From NCBI GenBank assembly GCA_030617815.1, contig JAUWUS010000003.1:1-64000 (forward strand): a DNA stretch of 64,000 nt. The letters are read 5' to 3'. The first letter of the stretch is position 1. Every line of letters starts with the position of its first letter. The notes under the pieces are model-generated. The model did no database searches. It had not been told where the DNA came from and saw only the letters and a program-made list of their open reading frames with translations. The position numbers and the translations under genes were made by a program. Origin of the DNA: Gammaproteobacteria bacterium (GTDB lineage: Bacteria; Pseudomonadota; Gammaproteobacteria; UBA6429; Thiohalophilaceae). This document shows positions 1-9,601 of this stretch, in pieces.

Positions 1-603
1 GTTGTTGATCCTGCCTGGGAAGTCCCTGAAATTTTAAAACTGGCAAAAGAAAAAGGAGTCACCATTACCGATATTTTACTCACCCATAGTCACTTTGATC
101 ATATCAATGGTGTTGAAGGCATATTAAAAGATCACGATGCACAACTGCATTTACTTAAAGACGAAGCAAAATTTTGGGGCGAATCTCTGGCACATCCTTC
201 ATTACATCATGGCGGTGACAGTATAAAAATTGGTGAAAGTGAGATTAAAATTTTACATACCCCGGGACACACTCCCGGTTCGGCTTGTTACCACATCGAC
301 AATAACCTGATTGCCGGTGATACCATGTTTGTCTTTGGTTGTGGCCGGTGTGATCTGCAAGGCGGTGATCCCAATGTCATGTTTAATACACTCAATAAAC
401 TCGGGAAAATGCCTGGTGATACACTTATTTTGCCTGGACATAATTATGCAGAAAAAACCACTGCTACTATGCAGGAGCAATGTGAAGGAAATCCATTTAT
501 GTTTTTTGATAAGGAGGATGATTTCGTAGAGTATCGAATGCATACACATGATAAAACGCGTGAATCACCTTACCATGCTGAAGTTAAACCAATAGAAAAA
601 TAA
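1..603 (+). CDS. MBL-fold metallo-hydrolase (glyoxalase II-like), 5' end missing
   Basis: The reading frame is open from base 1 to the TAA at 601-603, so about 200 residues are visible and the N-terminus lies outside the window. The metal-binding signature THSHFDH is followed by an HTPGHTPGS block, a GDTMF block with a metal-bridging Asp, and a late GHNYAEKTT histidine, in the order seen in hydroxyacylglutathione hydrolases and related MBL thioesterases. The extra Cys-rich stretch after GDTMF (VFGCGRCD) replaces the usual GRxD segment. Substrate is not deducible; a glutathione thioester is an inference from the fold. Fold certain, function uncertain. Confidence 0.85.
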   Translation, partial: VVDPAWEVPEILKLAKEKGVTITDILLTHSHFDHINGVEGILKDHDAQLHLLKDEAKFWGESLAHPSLHHGGDSIKIGESEIKILHTPGHTPGSACYHIDNNLIAGDTMFVFGCGRCDLQGGDPNVMFNTLNKLGKMPGDTLILPGHNYAEKTTATMQEQCEGNPFMFFDKEDDFVEYRMHTHDKTRESPYHAEVKPIEK

Positions 604-610
604 ATCGAAT

Positions 611-805
611 TTAATATATGTCTTGCGGATGCATGATTTCATCACGCTTTTGTTTATATTTATCGTAACTCTCATCACGATGACAATCACTGCGTCCTTG
701 CTTTAAACAATCTTGCCTCGCCTTTTCATGCAACATGTCATAAACAGCCCGATTACTACAGGCTGTTAACATTATTAATGCAAGACTTAATATTAAAAAT
801 TTCAT
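611..805 (-). CDS. Small lipoprotein (64 aa)
   Basis: A short hydrophobic signal (MKFLILSLALIML) runs straight into the lipobox LTAC, so Cys16 should be lipidated after signal peptidase II cleavage. The mature part is about 49 residues, charged and helical, with two further Cys in the segment QDCLKQGRSDC. It ends 8 bp after the convergent MBL gene. No family is recognised; an envelope location is the only safe inference. Confidence 0.7.
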   Translation of the reverse strand: MKFLILSLALIMLTACSNRAVYDMLHEKARQDCLKQGRSDCHRDESYDKYKQKRDEIMHPQDIY

Positions 806-830
806 CCCTAAGCTATTCTTTTATTTCCAC

Positions 831-1673
831 TTATTTCTCAGCAACAATATAAATCATCCACGACTCCTGATTCTCTACTTCTGTCGTTTCATAGTATTCA
901 CCGGTGCCTTCTAACTCATCATCATCTTCGTCATCTGACTCAACATACTCTTCCCAGTAAACATGGCTTTTGCTATAACCGGCTTCTTCAAGTAATTCTA
1001 ACATTTCAGGAATTGCCCATAAACGCCAGCAATAAGTAAAGGCTTCATCCATACGTGAACCATCTTCAAATTCAAAATGAATCGCGCATTCCATGTGATT
1101 ATTAATGGGGTTGAAAGAAACATGCTCCCATATATAGGTTGCATTAATATCTTCAAGTTCGGTTTCTTCTTCTAACTCATCCGCACACTCGGTGCCACCA
1201 AATAAATCCAGAATCAACAAACCATCATCATTTAAACTTTCACGCGCTATTTTGAAATAATTAATCAGTTCATCACGTTTTTCAAAAAGACAGTAACTAA
1301 AGTTAAACGCACAGGTAACATCAACTTTATCCGTCGTTATACGCACATCATCTTCAATTAAAGTAATACGACTGGCAACTTCTTCACCTGCCGACTCAAG
1401 ATTATGTTTTCTGCCCCAGTCTAATGTTGGGCCATCAAAATCAACACCAATAGCCGTTCTTTCTGGATCACTTTTACACCATTCAGTCGCAAGATAAGCA
1501 GTGCCACAAAAATCTTCTTTCATGCTCAGGGCTTTACGACCGCGCAGCTTTTGGAAAGTTTTGCTCATGAAATCAACTTCAGCCTCGGGAAATTGAACCG
1601 ACTCCTGATATAACGTATGACGATCGGCTTGTTCCGCCAATGTCGGTTTGTTTTGTCCTGACTGCTTACCCAT
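831..1673 (-). CDS. Class I SAM-dependent methyltransferase
   Basis: A 280-residue protein with a Rossmann SAM-binding region: motif I appears as KEDFCGTAYLATEW followed by the acidic AIGVDFD that would contact the adenosine ribose. A middle LLILDLFGG strand and a C-terminal acidic tail (runs of D and E near residues 240-260) are visible. The ATG at 1673 is chosen because an AGGGGA ribosome site lies just upstream; the in-frame TTG at 1697 lacks one. The gene is transcribed divergently from ispG. Substrate unknown; the family is often labelled only as class I methyltransferase. Confidence 0.8.
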   Translation of the reverse strand: MGKQSGQNKPTLAEQADRHTLYQESVQFPEAEVDFMSKTFQKLRGRKALSMKEDFCGTAYLATEWCKSDPERTAIGVDFDGPTLDWGRKHNLESAGEEVASRITLIEDDVRITTDKVDVTCAFNFSYCLFEKRDELINYFKIARESLNDDGLLILDLFGGTECADELEEETELEDINATYIWEHVSFNPINNHMECAIHFEFEDGSRMDEAFTYCWRLWAIPEMLELLEEAGYSKSHVYWEEYVESDDEDDDELEGTGEYYETTEVENQESWMIYIVAEK

Positions 1674-1822
1674 ATTACCGTCCCCTAAATTGTACAAATT
1701 TAAACTGCTTATTTTGAATACGGTTATTATATCTTCTTTCTGGATATCATTCGATAAGGTAATCCTGCAACAGCCAATAAATGTTATGATCGCGCTTATT
1801 AAATTAATTTTACGGTTTTAAT

Positions 1823-3049
1823 ATGGCGAATAAATCACGTTCCACCACTCCTGTTCAAATCGGCACGGCTGAACACAGCGTTACTGTAGGTGGTGAAAAT
1901 CCCATTGTGGTGCAATCCATGACCAATACGGATACTGTCGATATTGATAGCACCGTAAAACAAGTGATAGAACTGGCCAAAGCAGGTTCCGAACTGGTTC
2001 GTATTACGGTTAATTCGGCAGAAGCCGCCGAAGCGGTCGCAAAAATTCGTGCTGAGTTAGATAAACAAGATTGTTTTGTTCCTTTGATTGGTGATTTTCA
2101 CTTTAATGGCCATAAATTACTCACTGATTATCCCAAATGTGGTCAGGCACTCGCTAAATATCGCATTAATCCAGGCAACGTGGGTAAAGGCAAAAAACGC
2201 GATGAACAATATGCCAGCATGATTAAAGTGGCGATTAAAAATGATAAACCGGTCAGAATTGGAGTGAACTGGGGCAGTTTAGATCAAGCGCTTTTAGCAC
2301 GGATCATGGATGAAAATCATGAACTGCCCGCCCCCCTTGAACCTCACGAAATTATGCATAAAGCGATGGTAACTTCGGCACTTGAAAGCGCGCAACAAGC
2401 CGAAGCATTAGGACTTGCTAAAAATAAAATTATTCTCTCGGTAAAAATGAGCAGCGTACAGGATTTGATCAGCGTTTACCGTGAGCTCACTAAAAAATGT
2501 GATTACGCATTACATCTTGGTTTAACTGAAGCAGGCATGGGTTCAAAAGGTATTGTTGCTTCCACTGCTGCACTGGCTATTTTATTACAAGAAGGCATTG
2601 GCGATACCATTCGTATATCACTAACACCTGAACCCGATGGTGATCGCTGTAATGAAGTTATCGTTGCTCAGGAAATTTTACAATCCATGGGCTTACGTTC
2701 ATTTACACCAATGGTAGTGGCGTGTCCCGGTTGCGGTCGAACTTCAAGCACTTATTTTCAAACCCTGGCACAGGATATTCAAAGCTACCTGCGTCATGAA
2801 ATGCCGAAATGGAAAGACACCCATCCAGGCGTAGAAGATATGAATGTTGCTGTCATGGGTTGCGTCGTGAATGGCCCCGGTGAAAGTAAACACGCCAATA
2901 TTGGTATTAGTTTACCCGGTACAGGTGAAAAACCGGTGGCACCCGTTTATGTTGATGGGATAAAAACAGTGACCTTAAAAGGCGATAACATTGCTGAAGA
3001 ATTTCAAACTATTGTAAAAGATTACGTTACAAAAAATTATAAAAAATAA
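1823..3049 (+). CDS. ispG: 4-hydroxy-3-methylbut-2-enyl diphosphate synthase (flavodoxin/ferredoxin)
   Basis: IspG (GcpE) converts methylerythritol cyclodiphosphate to HMBPP, the penultimate step of the MEP isoprenoid pathway, in the cytosol. The 408-residue length fits the bacterial two-domain form: an N-terminal TIM barrel starting at the QSMTNTDT block and a C-terminal domain with the [4Fe-4S] ligands C301 and C304 (CPGCGRT) and C347 plus E354 (GCVVNGPGE). It stands alone on the plus strand and converges with mltF only 11 bp after its stop. No anomaly seen. Confidence 0.97.
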   Translation: MANKSRSTTPVQIGTAEHSVTVGGENPIVVQSMTNTDTVDIDSTVKQVIELAKAGSELVRITVNSAEAAEAVAKIRAELDKQDCFVPLIGDFHFNGHKLLTDYPKCGQALAKYRINPGNVGKGKKRDEQYASMIKVAIKNDKPVRIGVNWGSLDQALLARIMDENHELPAPLEPHEIMHKAMVTSALESAQQAEALGLAKNKIILSVKMSSVQDLISVYRELTKKCDYALHLGLTEAGMGSKGIVASTAALAILLQEGIGDTIRISLTPEPDGDRCNEVIVAQEILQSMGLRSFTPMVVACPGCGRTSSTYFQTLAQDIQSYLRHEMPKWKDTHPGVEDMNVAVMGCVVNGPGESKHANIGISLPGTGEKPVAPVYVDGIKTVTLKGDNIAEEFQTIVKDYVTKNYKK

Positions 3050-3060
3050 TCTTTAGTCTT

Positions 3061-4425
3061 TTATAACGAATTTTCTTTCATCGCTTGTTCTAACATATTC
3101 TGATAATTACGGATATTTTTTACGTAGGCTACCGGCTCAAAACCACGCGCATAACCATGCTTTAATTTTTTATAATATTTTTTCTTTGTTAACAAAGGAA
3201 GAACGGTTGCAAGTTCTTGCCAAACATCAGGGTTTTTATTGAGTTGTCTTGCCAGTTTACGTGCATCCCAGATATGTCCCATACCAACGTTATATGCTGC
3301 CAGTGCCAGCCAGGTTCTATCCGGTTCAGTAACAGATTCAGGTAAACGTTGTCGTAATTTTTTTAAATAGTATGCTCCACCCATGATGCTTGCTTCGGGA
3401 TCCAGACGATTTTCAATGCCAAGTTCTTTTGCAGTGGTTCGCGTTAACATCATCATTCCACGCACACCTGTCGGACTTTTTGCCTTTGCCCTCCAATGTG
3501 ACTCCTGATATGCCTGCGCAGCTAGAAGTGTCCAAATCACATTATAATTTTTTGCAGCTTGTTGAAAAGTATTTTTATATTTAGGTAAGTGTGATTTTAT
3601 TTTTCGCTGATAAGCACGAACTTCAACATAGTCAAAGCGTTCTATATAACCATAATAACGATGCATTACCTCACCGAGTTTGCCACTATCCATATAAGCA
3701 TTAAACCAGTCCTTTAATTCATTCTCCAGAGTATTAGCACTGTTTGGTATTAACCATGCCAGCGGCTCTGGCTCAGACATATTAAAACGAACAGATAACT
3801 CAGGATAATAACGGCGATTGATGGAAACAATATTCGCATCAGCAACAGTACAATCAATTTTCTTTAACCAGACATCTTCGAGTAATGCTTCGGTATCGGT
3901 ATCTTCAACTTCTTGCCATTGAAGCTCAGGGTGAGCGTTTTTTAATGTTTTTAATTGCTCGACATAACTACTATGAGCAGGGACTTTAATGCTGATACCC
4001 ACCAGGTCTTCAAATTTCTTTGGTCGTTTACCTCCACGGCGGCAAACCAGTTGTTGCGCTACCATCTGGTATGTTGGACCAAACGTAAAACGTTTGCCGC
4101 GCTCTTTAGTATGGGTTAAACCCGCGGCGGCCAAATCACCTTCGCCCTCATTCACTGCACTAAATAAATCGGATATATCTTCTTTGACTATAAAACGGGT
4201 TTTAACACCAAGAGAGTCGGCAAAGGCTTTGGCTATTTCATATTCAACGCCAACATAACCTTCGCTCGACTCATAATAGGTGGTCGCTGCATTACGTGTT
4301 ACAACAATTAATTCACCTTTTGCTTTAATTTGTTCTAACCGATCCATTTCGTTAGAACATGAGCTTAATATTAAAGCAACACAGGTAAGAGTAAAAAAAT
4401 GCAACACGTTATAACGACTAAACAT
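3061..4425 (-). CDS. mltF: Membrane-bound lytic murein transglycosylase F
   Basis: MltF cleaves the MurNAc-GlcNAc bond of peptidoglycan with formation of anhydro-MurNAc, anchored to the outer membrane. The N-terminus is a lipoprotein signal ending in LILSSCSNEMD. Residues about 35-265 form a periplasmic SBP-bac-3 domain (ABC amino-acid-binding fold), and the C-terminal domain is an SLT fold with the catalytic Glu in AQAYQESHW followed by the GVRGMMMLT and AAYNVGMGH motifs. The ATG at 4425 has AGGAG five bases upstream and is preferred to the TTG at 4440. It follows the DMT exporter gene at once, suggesting co-transcription. Confidence 0.95.
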   Translation of the reverse strand: MFSRYNVLHFFTLTCVALILSSCSNEMDRLEQIKAKGELIVVTRNAATTYYESSEGYVGVEYEIAKAFADSLGVKTRFIVKEDISDLFSAVNEGEGDLAAAGLTHTKERGKRFTFGPTYQMVAQQLVCRRGGKRPKKFEDLVGISIKVPAHSSYVEQLKTLKNAHPELQWQEVEDTDTEALLEDVWLKKIDCTVADANIVSINRRYYPELSVRFNMSEPEPLAWLIPNSANTLENELKDWFNAYMDSGKLGEVMHRYYGYIERFDYVEVRAYQRKIKSHLPKYKNTFQQAAKNYNVIWTLLAAQAYQESHWRAKAKSPTGVRGMMMLTRTTAKELGIENRLDPEASIMGGAYYLKKLRQRLPESVTEPDRTWLALAAYNVGMGHIWDARKLARQLNKNPDVWQELATVLPLLTKKKYYKKLKHGYARGFEPVAYVKNIRNYQNMLEQAMKENSL

Positions 4426-4440
4426 GTAAACTCCTGACAA

Positions 4441-5322
4441 TTAAGAGGCTGTACGAATAAGTTTATCACTCCATTGATAAAAACTCATTCCCAGCATAAT
4501 CAAACCTGTACCCATCCAAACCGTTACATTTAAAACTTCATTATTTAAAGCATAACCTAAAAATAAAGCAATAACAGGTGTAATCAAGGTAATTAAAGAT
4601 ACTCGACTAACCTCAATATGTTTTAAAATATAAAAAAATAATACAAAGCCTAAAACAGAGCCAAAAATGCCTAAATAAACTATCGACCCAAGACCACGTT
4701 GACTAAAGTTTTCTGGCCACGATCCCTGCAAAACAAACCACGTTAACAAATATAAGGGCACACTAACCATCAAACCTCCATGCGTAATTTCAAGCGCAGT
4801 CAAATTTATATCCAGTTTTTTAAACCAGACACTACTCCATGAATGCAGTAATACCGACAAACATACTGCGGCAATACCAATAACCGCATGACTCCCCGCT
4901 TGCAGGCCCTGGCTGAAAATAACAATTAAACCTGTAACGCCAAGTGCTACACCCAGTATTTTTGCTGGTGTTAAACTCCGTTCATTCAACCACAGCGCCG
5001 CCATAATGCCTGTGACAATCGGATTTAAGCCAAAGATCACCGAAATAAAACCTGAAGAAATATATTGTGATCCCCAATAGACACTTAACATGGCGCCATA
5101 AATAGCAATGCCGGCAACAAAATAAGCCTTACGCGCATTTTGATCCAATGGTAAACGACGACGTGATATCAACATAATCAAGACACTACTAAACAATAAA
5201 CCAATAGACATCCGTGCGGTTACACCAAATAAAAATCCAGCATCACCACCGCTCCATTTAATCGCAAGTGGTGTTGTAGACCAGATAATAATAACTCCGA
5301 TGTACGCGAGTGGGACTGACAT
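4441..5322 (-). CDS. EamA/DMT-family transporter
   Basis: A 293-residue inner-membrane protein with ten hydrophobic segments arranged as two EamA repeats, the typical size for the drug/metabolite transporter superfamily. The first repeat opens with IIWSTTPLAIKW and the second begins near the middle at AAVCLSVLLHSWSSVW. Substrate is not predictable from sequence; members export amino acids, nucleobases or other metabolites. The ATG at 5322 has GGAGAGAAG just upstream, so the longer frame from 5352 was not used. mltF begins 15 bp downstream of its stop. Confidence 0.9.
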   Translation of the reverse strand: MSVPLAYIGVIIIWSTTPLAIKWSGGDAGFLFGVTARMSIGLLFSSVLIMLISRRRLPLDQNARKAYFVAGIAIYGAMLSVYWGSQYISSGFISVIFGLNPIVTGIMAALWLNERSLTPAKILGVALGVTGLIVIFSQGLQAGSHAVIGIAAVCLSVLLHSWSSVWFKKLDINLTALEITHGGLMVSVPLYLLTWFVLQGSWPENFSQRGLGSIVYLGIFGSVLGFVLFFYILKHIEVSRVSLITLITPVIALFLGYALNNEVLNVTVWMGTGLIMLGMSFYQWSDKLIRTAS

Positions 5323-5384
5323 TTCTTCTCTCCATGATTTTATATAACACAAACAAAGCTATTTAATTAAACAACCCAAAACAA

Positions 5385-5419
5385 AAAAGGCCACAGTTCT
5401 TCCGAAACTGTGGCCTTTT
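5385..5419 (-). terminator. Rho-independent terminator
   Basis: A perfect 14-bp stem (5385-5398 against 5406-5419) with a 7-nt loop. Read on the minus strand, the stem is followed by a run of Ts, so it should end the transcript of the zinc-ribbon gene and the small ORF upstream of it. The plus-strand side has an A-rich flank and would terminate poorly. Confidence 0.85.
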
Positions 5420-5445
5420 GAAAAAAACTTTTATCGGTAATAATT

Positions 5446-5610
5446 TTACTTAATAATTTTTTCCGCCAGCACACAGTTAAAGCGCCACGCAAGTTTGCAT
5501 GCCACTCGAATCATTGATTTGTGCATTAAAATTATCGACTTTTTCATGGCCGCGAGTTTGCGCTTTGTTTTATAAAGTGTCAACCATGAAACAAACAAAT
5601 TATTGAACAT
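5446..5610 (-). CDS. Small basic ORF downstream of the zinc-ribbon gene, uncertain
   Basis: An ATG-started frame of 54 residues whose first bases overlap the end of the zinc-ribbon gene by 11 bp. The product begins with a hydrophobic stretch (FVSWLTLY), then is strongly basic (KTKRKLAAMKK) and ends in EKIIK. A strong minus-strand terminator sits 26 bp after its stop, so the region is transcribed. No family is recognised. It could be a coupled small protein, or simply the 3' untranslated region of the upstream gene. Confidence 0.35.
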   Translation of the reverse strand: MFNNLFVSWLTLYKTKRKLAAMKKSIILMHKSMIRVACKLAWRFNCVLAEKIIK

Positions 5611-6154
5611 AGAAATAAGTCCACGCTGTGCCACTTATTTTTTCTAATACTTGTAACAAATGTGAAGTTGGAATGGCTTCTTGTGGATAGATGCCATGCA
5701 AACTAATAAAAAAACGTCCACAGCCTGCAGTATTTTTCCAGTCGTACTCAGACAAGTAGGACTCAACATTGCATTTATCACAAGAATATAACAACGTTTC
5801 AGGTATAGTTTCCCAATTTGCATGTCGTTGTCGACAATGCGGACAGCGTGAAATTAAAAAATCGCTGCCGCGAATAAACTCAACTGATGTTTTAGTTTCT
5901 TCAATTTCAACATGACAAAATTCGGTTGACCCTGGTTGCTCTGCAGCAGGCTCAAGTTTAATAGCTGGCGCGCAGCCCAGAAATGTAACCAGACTCAAAA
6001 AAGAATCACCAATCAAATAACGTTCACCGGATACTGACGATGGACTCTGCCACTTCTTTCCCAGAAAACCTGCTTGCTGTAATGCATTGACAATGTCAGA
6101 AATACTCGAAGGGATATATTCTGGATCCTTTGCTACAAAAACAAGTTTGGGCAT
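5600..6154 (-). CDS. Conserved hypothetical protein with zinc ribbon
   Basis: A 184-residue soluble protein beginning MPKLVFVAKDPEY. A central CPHC...CDKC pair, 24 residues apart, looks like a structural zinc ribbon. The rest (SPSSVSGERYLIGDSFLSLVTFLGCAP and the C-terminal FISLHGIYPQEAIP) has no motif I can assign. The ATG at 6154 with AGAGAA upstream is preferred to the start at 6187. It is followed by a small ORF and then a terminator. Function unknown. Confidence 0.7.
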   Translation of the reverse strand: MPKLVFVAKDPEYIPSSISDIVNALQQAGFLGKKWQSPSSVSGERYLIGDSFLSLVTFLGCAPAIKLEPAAEQPGSTEFCHVEIEETKTSVEFIRGSDFLISRCPHCRQRHANWETIPETLLYSCDKCNVESYLSEYDWKNTAGCGRFFISLHGIYPQEAIPTSHLLQVLEKISGTAWTYFYVQ

Positions 6155-6326
6155 AAACAGTTCTCTGGAATTTAAGTATTCTGACAATTATAAGCTAAAT
6201 GATTAAAAGATTATCCTCGTTTCAAAAGGTTATTTTGGCCCAGCTGAAAACCAGATTCAGCCACACTCAGCTAATAAAACTGTTAGAATCCAAGCATTAC
6301 TATTATATTTATGTGGATAAGCTCAA

Positions 6327-6614
6327 ATGAACAAAGAGACATTTTCTAAAGAAGAAAAAATTTTACAGGTGATGCGTAAAGTGCTCACTGATATCGCAAA
6401 AGACACCTATACACCGGCAGATTTAAAACATCCGTTATCAGAAAACACCATTGTTAGTATTCGTGATTGCCTCGCTTTGATCAGCAGTCGGGAAAATGAG
6501 CTGGCAAAAGAAGCCGGCAGAGAAACCAACATGCGACCGCGCTATGTTGATGAACCATCCAGCTCCGTTGTCGTTAAACTCGAGCCACAAAATTTCAAAC
6601 CGAATAAAGATTAA
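6327..6614 (+). CDS. Conserved hypothetical protein (95 aa)
   Basis: A short acidic-basic, helical protein (MNKETFSKEEKILQVMRKVL) with a middle block SENTIVSIRDCLALISSRE resembling small gammaproteobacterial proteins that I recall being labelled, without good reason, as segregation or condensation proteins. No membrane segment or signal peptide. It stands alone between a minus-strand gene and the GGDEF-EAL gene. Function unknown; the family resemblance is from memory only. Confidence 0.65.
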   Translation: MNKETFSKEEKILQVMRKVLTDIAKDTYTPADLKHPLSENTIVSIRDCLALISSRENELAKEAGRETNMRPRYVDEPSSSVVVKLEPQNFKPNKD

Positions 6615-6630
6615 TTAACACATTATAATA

Positions 6631-6647
6631 GCGGGAATATAACCCGC
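6631..6647 (+). terminator. Weak hairpin after the 95-aa gene
   Basis: A 5-bp GC stem (GCGGG at 6631-6635 with CCCGC at 6643-6647) around a 7-nt loop, 16 bp after the stop codon. There is no real T run, so termination efficiency is doubtful. The following bases up to 6873 are AT-rich and show no other feature besides the presumed promoter of the next gene. Confidence 0.3.
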
Positions 6648-6873
6648 AATACCCCTTAAAACACGGTATTAATCTCGCATTAATGACAATATTTAGAATA
6701 TTGAACAAAATATCCTGTTTTTTAGACAAAATTTTAACTGCTTACTCCTGTTTTTTACCATTTTTTAAAGCTGCAATTAAGAAATGCCGTTAAATACACT
6801 ATATATTAAGCGACATAAATAAAAATACGCAGTAAATAGTCTATTGAAAGGAAAAGGGAACTGACAATATTTT

Positions 6874-9375
6874 ATGAAATGGATCAAGTTTAACAGCCTG
6901 CGAAAACGCTATGCGGCATTAACATTAATACTAGCTATTATCATGGTTAGCGTTAACTGGTTTGCACAGAAGCAAATGAGTACAATCCAAAAAGATATAC
7001 ACATAAATGTAGAATCCCGTAATTCATTATTTCAACGCAACCGCGAAATCCGTAACACAATTTCTCAATTTCGGGACCTGTTAGCCAAATTCCAAATTGA
7101 CCCCAAAAATTTCAACGATCAGAAATTTGTTTCCGTAATAATTTCACGCGCAGTTAATCACATTGAACAATTAGCATTACACCCGTGGATTAAAGAAAAT
7201 TACCGTTCAACAATTTCCGAATTAATTTCAACACTTCATGATGTTGATAAAACTTCTCAAAAACTGATTAAAATAAGACTAACACCTCAAGCTGTTTTTC
7301 CATCATTAAAAATTGCCAATCTTAAAATGCAACCGCTTAATGCAACTTTCATTGAAAATATTAATTTAGCTATTCAAGATCTTGAGGATAATTACACTAC
7401 AGCAGATTATGAAGAATATAATCTATTAATTGAGTTACGTTATCATTGGACAACCATGATTTCCGGTTTCAGAATGTATTTATTAAATCAGTTAAATTCA
7501 TTTGAGGAATCATTCCTTACTAACCAATTAAATAGAATTACGAAACTACAGCAAATTATTAAAAGAAAATTAACAACGTTAAAAAAGTTATCCAAACAGG
7601 GGGAATTAGGTTTTTCAACAACTGTTGCATTAGAAAAAATCGATCCCACCGCCATCGAATGGTTTGCAGGATTTAACAATGTCAGAAAAATAAACATAAC
7701 GGATAAATGGCGAACCGATACTATTATTTACCGTCAAGAACTTGAACCAAAACTTGAAAAAATATATTCATTACTGCGTATTCTTGATTTAGGAATTGAA
7801 CGCTTTAGTAAAAATGATTTGACTACCCTTTCCAATATAGCTCAACTTCAGGCTGATTCAATACGGGCTGCTTCCATCATTGGCATACTTATTCTTTTGG
7901 CCAGTTTTATTTTTCTGGTAAAACTTATACTCAACCCTATTACCAATGTAACCCGTGCGTTAAAAGACGAATCAAAAGGTATAAAAACACAAATACAAGC
8001 TAATATGTCCTTGCTGGAAACAAAAAATCTGATTACTGCATTTAAAGAAATGCGTCAGCAAATTCATACTCGTCAGGATGAACTGGAATACCACGCATTA
8101 CATGATGATTTAACAGGTCTGGCAAATCGAAAATTATTACTTGATCGACTAGAGCAAACTATTCATAACGCTCATCAGGAAAGAACATCCTTTTCAATTT
8201 TAATTATGGATCTTGATCGATTTAAGGAAGTTAATGACACATTAGGGCATGAGGTAGGCGATAAATTACTACAACAAGTTGCTAAACGTCTTATACATCT
8301 ATTAAGAGAGGTCGATGTTATCGTAAGACTTGGTGGCGATGAGTTTGCTGTACTATTAACAACTGCACAGGAAAAACAAGCAGAAATTATAGCAAAGAAA
8401 ATAATCAATGAATTCCAGATGGTTTTCACCGTAAATGACATTCCTCTTTACATAGGGATAAGTATAGGTATTTCAATATATCCACAACATGGTATTACGG
8501 CTCAGATATTACAACAACGCGCTGATGTCGCAATGTATGTCGCTAAACGAAATAAAACAGGCTACGATATTTACAATCCTAAATTTGACAAATATAGTAT
8601 TGGCCGGCTCTCTCTAATATCTGAACTTCGCCTGGCGATTGATCTAAACCAGTTATTTATGGAATATCAGCCTATTATTGAACTCAAAACAGGTCGCGTA
8701 GTTAACGCTGAGGCCTTGTTACGCTGGAACCATCCAGAACGTGGCAAAGTTTACCCTGATGAAATTATTCCTATTGCAGAACAAACAGGGTTAATTAACC
8801 ATATTACCTACTGGATTATTGAAACAACGGCAAAATATAATAAAAAGCTGAAAGAAAGTGGAATTGATATAAAAATCACAATTAATTTGTCTGTATATAA
8901 TTTACAGGAAAATGATTTCGTTGAAAATATTATAAATATATTTAAAAAGAATGAAATTTCAGCATCAAATTTCATTATGGAAATCACTGAAAGCGTGATG
9001 ATGACAAACCCTAAAAAATCAATTGATGTGTTAAATCAACTGGATAAATTAGGCGTTGAAATTACAGTTGATGATTTTGGTACAGGCTATTCTTCACTTG
9101 CTTATCTAAAACAATTACCCTTATCTAAACTAAAAATTGATAAATCCTTTATCATGGATATGATTCATGACGACGATGACGCCATGATAGTTCGTTCAAC
9201 CATTGACCTGGCACATAATCTTGGAATGCAAGTTGTTGCTGAAGGTATTGAAGAAAAAGAAAATTTAGATCTTCTTAATATACTGGATTGTGAATTAGGA
9301 CAAGGCTATTTTATTAGCCACCCTTTACCTGATGATGAATTTGAAACCTGGGTTATTAAACAAAATAATGGTTAA
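6874..9375 (+). CDS. Membrane-bound GGDEF-EAL protein (cyclic-di-GMP turnover)
   Basis: An 833-residue inner-membrane protein. Transmembrane segments at about 12-31 and 335-356 enclose a helical periplasmic sensor domain of about 300 residues. A linker leads to a GGDEF domain with an intact GGDEF signature (487-491) and then an EAL domain with E613-A614-L615, the DDFGTGYSSL motif and LKIDKSFI. Both active sites look complete, so synthesis and hydrolysis of c-di-GMP are both possible; in such tandem proteins one activity usually dominates. The sensor ligand is unknown. It shares a transcript with the DUF465 gene 3 bp downstream. Confidence 0.95.
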   Translation: MKWIKFNSLRKRYAALTLILAIIMVSVNWFAQKQMSTIQKDIHINVESRNSLFQRNREIRNTISQFRDLLAKFQIDPKNFNDQKFVSVIISRAVNHIEQLALHPWIKENYRSTISELISTLHDVDKTSQKLIKIRLTPQAVFPSLKIANLKMQPLNATFIENINLAIQDLEDNYTTADYEEYNLLIELRYHWTTMISGFRMYLLNQLNSFEESFLTNQLNRITKLQQIIKRKLTTLKKLSKQGELGFSTTVALEKIDPTAIEWFAGFNNVRKINITDKWRTDTIIYRQELEPKLEKIYSLLRILDLGIERFSKNDLTTLSNIAQLQADSIRAASIIGILILLASFIFLVKLILNPITNVTRALKDESKGIKTQIQANMSLLETKNLITAFKEMRQQIHTRQDELEYHALHDDLTGLANRKLLLDRLEQTIHNAHQERTSFSILIMDLDRFKEVNDTLGHEVGDKLLQQVAKRLIHLLREVDVIVRLGGDEFAVLLTTAQEKQAEIIAKKIINEFQMVFTVNDIPLYIGISIGISIYPQHGITAQILQQRADVAMYVAKRNKTGYDIYNPKFDKYSIGRLSLISELRLAIDLNQLFMEYQPIIELKTGRVVNAEALLRWNHPERGKVYPDEIIPIAEQTGLINHITYWIIETTAKYNKKLKESGIDIKITINLSVYNLQENDFVENIINIFKKNEISASNFIMEITESVMMTNPKKSIDVLNQLDKLGVEITVDDFGTGYSSLAYLKQLPLSKLKIDKSFIMDMIHDDDDAMIVRSTIDLAHNLGMQVVAEGIEEKENLDLLNILDCELGQGYFISHPLPDDEFETWVIKQNNG

Positions 9376-9378
9376 GTA

Positions 9379-9576
9379 ATGGATGACACCAAAATTAGAA
9401 AGCGAATTTATGAGTTACGTCTTGAGCATAAAGATCTTGATGACGCCCTTAATCTTATGAAAGAAAAACCTTTTATTGATGAATTGCAAATAAACCGTAT
9501 AAAAAAAAGAAAGTTAAAATTAAAAGATGAAATCAAACTACTAGAAAGCAAACTTATTCCTGATATAAAAGCATAA
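9379..9576 (+). CDS. DUF465 (YdcH-like) small coiled-coil protein
   Basis: A 65-residue highly charged helical protein with the DUF465 pattern: RIYELRLEHKDLDDALN, then KPFIDELQINRIKKRKLKLKDEI. Family members are small helical hairpins of unknown role, common in proteobacteria. It begins 3 bp after the GGDEF-EAL stop and the thioredoxin-HEAT gene follows 25 bp later, so the three are likely co-transcribed. Confidence 0.85.
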   Translation: MDDTKIRKRIYELRLEHKDLDDALNLMKEKPFIDELQINRIKKRKLKLKDEIKLLESKLIPDIKA

Positions 9577-9601
9577 ACAAATAAAAAAGAACCTCATATA
9601 A